Assembly: GCA_937897365.1 (NCBI GenBank)
Contig: CALCOP010000155.1
Span: 1 to 34,906 of the forward strand
From: an uncultured euryarchaeote
Lineage (GTDB): Archaea > Thermoplasmatota > Poseidoniia > Poseidoniales > Poseidoniaceae
Length of the DNA: 34,906 nt
Direction: 5' to 3'
Below are positions 31,822 through 34,906 of this stretch, piece by piece. The notes below the pieces were generated by a model. It had not been told where the DNA came from, did not search any database, and saw only the letters and a list, made by a program, of their open reading frames with translations. Position 1 is the first letter of the stretch; each line of letters starts with the position of its first letter. A program made the position numbers and the translations under genes.

Positions 31822-33444
31822 TTATTGAGGAGGTAAAATCCAGTTTCCTGTTTTACTCTTGCGAAGAGCGAGCGTATTGACTGCTCCAGTTTGGTCTACT
31901 GTATAATGGTGCAAATGTTCTTCATCGGATTCGCTAAAGTCAGAACGATAGTGGCACCCTCGAGATTCCTTGCGAGCGAGAGCCGATTGTGCAGCGACGA
32001 GGGAAAGGCGTGCGGATGCTTGAGCACGAGCGATTTCTACAAGGTTCGTATTCGCAATTAAGGATGCTTGATCTACGTGTATTGATTCAGCAAGAACGCC
32101 CGCAGCCTCGAGTGATTCGATTGCCGATTGAAGTTCGCCTTCGCTACGATTGTATCCGAGAGCACTTTGCACTGTTTCGCGAACTTTCGTGACGACGTGC
32201 CCGATACGTACGACGCCTTCTTCAGAGGAGTCGGAAACTGCGGAATAGTCCGCTTGGGCTTCTTGTTCGGCTTCATGAGCAGCTTGTGCATTCGCAAACT
32301 TGCGGTGTTTGACCCACTCACCTGCATGTGCTCCAGCAGCAGCCCCCCCAAGTAATGCGTCGAGCATATGATTACCTGGCAAAAAATCTGCGCCATGGAA
32401 ACCAGAACACGAGGCTTCTCCAGCAGCATACAAACCTGTGAACCAACGAGACCATGTCGAGAGAATTGCACGGCCTGATTCATCGACCGTCACTCCACCA
32501 AGAGTCGTGTAAGGTCGTGCTTCAATTTCAATTGTTTGCCGAGTCATGTCGATACCTGTACGCTGTTTGATGCTACGGAATGTGGCTTTCCACCAGACAG
32601 ATGAATCACCCAAATCACGCGCATCAATGACGGGTCGAGAAGCGTTTGAGACTGCCTGACAAAGAGCATCCAATCCACCATCGCCAACTTCGATATCTGA
32701 GCCGTTTGCTTCATGTAAAGTAGCTCCATCATGGAGGAGTCCAAGAGGGAGTATCATGTTCGTATCCTTAATTCCGAGCGGCGTATGTGCAATAAATTCC
32801 ATGTTGCGCAAAGGAACTCCTGCCCGTAGGGCAAGGTCCAGCCCAAGTCCAACGGCTCCGTGGCTGAAGGCACCTGCAAACCCACCATCTGCAAGAATTA
32901 CTGCTTTTGCTTGCAAAGCAGCGATTCTACCGTTCACCAAGTCGACGACAGTGACTCCACTCACGGACTGATTGGTATGAATAAGAGAGAGGGGGAGATG
33001 GTCTCCACGACGAGTGACACCGTGTCGCATGCATTGCTCTTCAAGGACGCGTTGAATTTCACGGCCGGTCGCATCACCAGCATCCGCATTTCGAGCCATA
33101 CCATGACCAGGTGCCTTTCGAACCATGGGAATGCCGTGAGCGTCACGTCGAAAATTAACGCCCCATCGCTCAAGCAGGTCGACTTGGCGTACTGCATCAG
33201 CGGTTCGGGATGCAACAATGTCTTGGTCGTTGAGATAACAACCAGCACGGATTGCATCTTCACGATGATCACGATTATTTGATTCCAAGAGTGATGCAGC
33301 AAGTCCATCCAAGGCAAGATGCGTATCGCTGCCCAAGGCATTCACAGAAAGAACCAATGTCGAAGCCCCTTGCTTTGCAGATTCTGCTGCTGAACGAAGG
33401 GCTGCTGGCCCATCACCCAATACAATAACATCCCATGCTTCCAA
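31822..33444 (-). CDS. FAD flavoprotein of the SdhA/FrdA/aspartate-oxidase family
   Basis: 540 residues from TTG 33444; the only upstream frame stops within 25 bases and no ATG fits. The Rossmann motif is VIVLGDGPAALRSA (7-20). H42 (DTHLALDG) aligns with the His that carries covalent FAD in SdhA. PYTTLGGVTVDE, LYAAGEASCSGFHGADFLPG and RGCHYRSDFSE match fumarate reductase/succinate dehydrogenase motifs. Deviations: AHTPLG replaces the usual HPTG, and the AQGGI motif is degenerate. No iron-sulfur or membrane subunit gene is adjacent. It likely oxidises or reduces a dicarboxylate or related substrate. Complex II flavoprotein is the first guess and aspartate oxidase the second. Confidence 0.8.
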   Translation of the reverse strand: MEAWDVIVLGDGPAALRSAAESAKQGASTLVLSVNALGSDTHLALDGLAASLLESNNRDHREDAIRAGCYLNDQDIVASRTADAVRQVDLLERWGVNFRRDAHGIPMVRKAPGHGMARNADAGDATGREIQRVLEEQCMRHGVTRRGDHLPLSLIHTNQSVSGVTVVDLVNGRIAALQAKAVILADGGFAGAFSHGAVGLGLDLALRAGVPLRNMEFIAHTPLGIKDTNMILPLGLLHDGATLHEANGSDIEVGDGGLDALCQAVSNASRPVIDARDLGDSSVWWKATFRSIKQRTGIDMTRQTIEIEARPYTTLGGVTVDESGRAILSTWSRWFTGLYAAGEASCSGFHGADFLPGNHMLDALLGGAAAGAHAGEWVKHRKFANAQAAHEAEQEAQADYSAVSDSSEEGVVRIGHVVTKVRETVQSALGYNRSEGELQSAIESLEAAGVLAESIHVDQASLIANTNLVEIARAQASARLSLVAAQSALARKESRGCHYRSDFSESDEEHLHHYTVDQTGAVNTLALRKSKTGNWILPPQ

Positions 33445-33560
33445 GGTCTCACATCCGGTAATTTATCGCAAGTGGCTCTCATGCATAAGCAAAGCGCTTG
33501 AATGGCCTCGCATCTTATTCGAGTTGAACATAAAAATCATTCTGAGCCCAACTGTATTGG

Positions 33561-34906
33561 TTAAATCACCAACTTTGGCAAAGGTAACTCGCCTTGTACC
33601 CTTGCAGCCTCTAACATTCGAATTCTCTGTTTTGTTTGGCTACCAGCAGCTCGCTGAATTACCGTTCGTATCACTTGCGATTCCAAGACAATCCCCTCGT
33701 CGTCTCGAAGTATAATTTGGACGTCTGCGGCGCCGCGGAAAGAGCGAGGCCAAGCTACCCCAATCCAAAGAACAACACCGCGTTCAAGGTATCTGGGCAT
33801 CCAGTCCAATGCATCTTCTTCAGTCATGTGAGAGAGAAGGACGGCCTGTTGAGGTGGTGGGCAAGCTGTCAACTCAAACCGGTGATCTCTTGTTTCTGGT
33901 TCTCCATTCGGCGTTAGAACCTCGACACGGACGTGGCGGGACTCGAAGGTTTGGTTGTTCAAGACAATGAAGAGATTACCTGAACCCTCATAGCAATTGC
34001 CTGCCAAGGCGACGTCCATTCGCCACTCCGCCTGTAGCATGGAAGGTGTTCCTGCTAAGAGGTCGTTTTGCAGTCGGTCAAGCAGTAGAAATGCTTCGGG
34101 TTGCCAACCTCTCGAGTGGGCGATAAGGCGTTGAATCGTGCGCCAATTAAAACGAGCATCTTCATCGAGTAGAAGCGATTCAAATCGTTCCTCGATGATG
34201 AACGATTTGAGTTCTTGATATGCCATGTCCGTACCCAATTCTTCCTCCATGTGGAGGTGAAGAATGTAGAGAAGGCGTTCGAGCGCTTGTTTTGTAATAT
34301 GCCCGGGAATAAGTGCTTTTCTAAACTGCTTTTGCCATGCCTCCCATTCCAAGAACAGGTCGGGGTCAAGATGGGAAACCAGCAGATCTCCCAATACACT
34401 GGCTAACTGGGTCGGGTGATGTGTTGGGGCGTGAAAAGCGATCGAAGAAAATGGATCGCCGAGTTGTCGTATGAAACCATAGGAAAAAATACCGTGGAAG
34501 GATTGAGCAATTCCCAACGTCATTGCGACCAATAAAGCAAGATTCCATGCAAGGGAATTGGGAGCAACTGCAGAAGCAAGAATAAGCAGTGTTACGGTCG
34601 ACACCGACAGCACAACGAGCACGGCATTGTTACGACGTTGGTCTCTCAGACTCTCCATAATCCGATCCATACCAGGCTGAGCACGAAGAATGTGCTTTTT
34701 GCCGACGCGTACACCGCCCTGTTCTCGGAGAGAAATCCTTGCTTGCATCGCTTGCCAAGCAGATTCTCCTGCAATGACTGTTGGACTTGCTGCGACGAGA
34801 ATAAAGGGTATAAGAATGAAAATATATCCGTTTGCAGATTCAATAATCGGGGAATGTATAACACTTACAAAAGCGAATGTAGCAAGAGCAAAACCACTCA
34901 ATGTCC
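33561..34906 (-). CDS. Membrane protein, C-terminal part (5' end beyond window)
   Basis: At least 448 codons; the frame is open at the right edge and the first in-frame start is only a TTG, so the true start is outside. Four TM helices at about 1-20, 25-45, 94-113 and 116-137 of the visible part are separated by a basic loop (RISLREQGGVRVGKKHILRA). A soluble C-terminal half follows: helical (LFLEWEAWQKQFRKALIPGH), then a beta-rich portion (HVRVEVLTPNGEPETRDHRF) reminiscent of Ig-like repeats. No family was recognised. It is followed downstream by a 116-bp gap before the flavoprotein gene. That gap shows nothing beyond AT-rich sequence. Confidence 0.75.
   Translation of the reverse strand, partial: TLSGFALATFAFVSVIHSPIIESANGYIFILIPFILVAASPTVIAGESAWQAMQARISLREQGGVRVGKKHILRAQPGMDRIMESLRDQRRNNAVLVVLSVSTVTLLILASAVAPNSLAWNLALLVAMTLGIAQSFHGIFSYGFIRQLGDPFSSIAFHAPTHHPTQLASVLGDLLVSHLDPDLFLEWEAWQKQFRKALIPGHITKQALERLLYILHLHMEEELGTDMAYQELKSFIIEERFESLLLDEDARFNWRTIQRLIAHSRGWQPEAFLLLDRLQNDLLAGTPSMLQAEWRMDVALAGNCYEGSGNLFIVLNNQTFESRHVRVEVLTPNGEPETRDHRFELTACPPPQQAVLLSHMTEEDALDWMPRYLERGVVLWIGVAWPRSFRGAADVQIILRDDEGIVLESQVIRTVIQRAAGSQTKQRIRMLEAARVQGELPLPKLVI

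Overview
The window looks like a piece of a marine planktonic archaeal chromosome, most probably Marine Group II (Candidatus Poseidoniales, Thermoplasmatota). The archaeal diagnosis is firm: TFB, a topoisomerase VI B-A operon, a Sec61-beta subunit and an archaeal-type Xer recombinase are all present. The finer assignment is inference. It rests on the mix of archaeal information genes with bacterial-type or eukaryote-type metabolic genes (RimK, GcvH, a yeast Gat-like acyltransferase), on giant Ca-binding and beta-propeller surface proteins, on a Lys/Ala-rich HhH chromatin-like protein, and on very tight gene packing. No rRNA, tRNA, CRISPR array or insertion sequence was recognised, and no stretch over 300 bases lacks a gene.

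Layout. 1-5.5 kb is cell surface: the C-terminal part of a kexin/subtilisin-type protease with calcium-binding repeats, a membrane protein with a cytoplasmic SAP domain, and a two-TM protein with a collagen-like proline-rich tail. 5.5-10.4 kb holds a RimK-type ATP-grasp ligase fused to a TrkA_C-like domain, a Xer recombinase behind a structured leader, a histone-H1-like protein with a RadA-like HhH domain, unknown proteins and Sec61-beta. 10.5-15.3 kb holds gcvH overlapping an RNase HI gene, a GalU-type nucleotidyltransferase, a four-TM protein, a HEAT-like helical protein and TFB. 15.5-23.4 kb runs on the plus strand: an aconitase-superfamily dehydratase, topoisomerase VI B and A, two two-TM ectodomain proteins, and an ArsR-like winged-helix regulator.

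23.4-34.9 kb is all on the minus strand: a 1696-residue surface protein (signal peptide, beta-propeller interrupted by a VWA domain, NEW3/CARDB-type Ig repeats, C-terminal anchor), a possible DUF2299-like protein, a small two-TM protein with a good leaderless promoter, a Gat-type acyltransferase overlapping a HIT-family gene by four bases, a divergent SdhA/FrdA-family flavoprotein, and a partial membrane protein running off the window.

Working together. The topoisomerase VI pair, TFB, Xer, RNase HI and the H1-like protein form the information-processing and chromosome-maintenance content. The protease, the giant VWA-propeller protein and the several TM-ectodomain-TM proteins point to an elaborate protein-rich cell surface. 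The acyltransferase may bear on ester-type membrane lipids. The best candidates for something undescribed are the folded 5' leader of xer, the VWA domain nested inside a propeller blade, the RimK-TrkA_C fusion, the exact 94-residue surface super-repeat, and the recurrent TTGAAG/CTTCAA palindromes in intergenic gaps.
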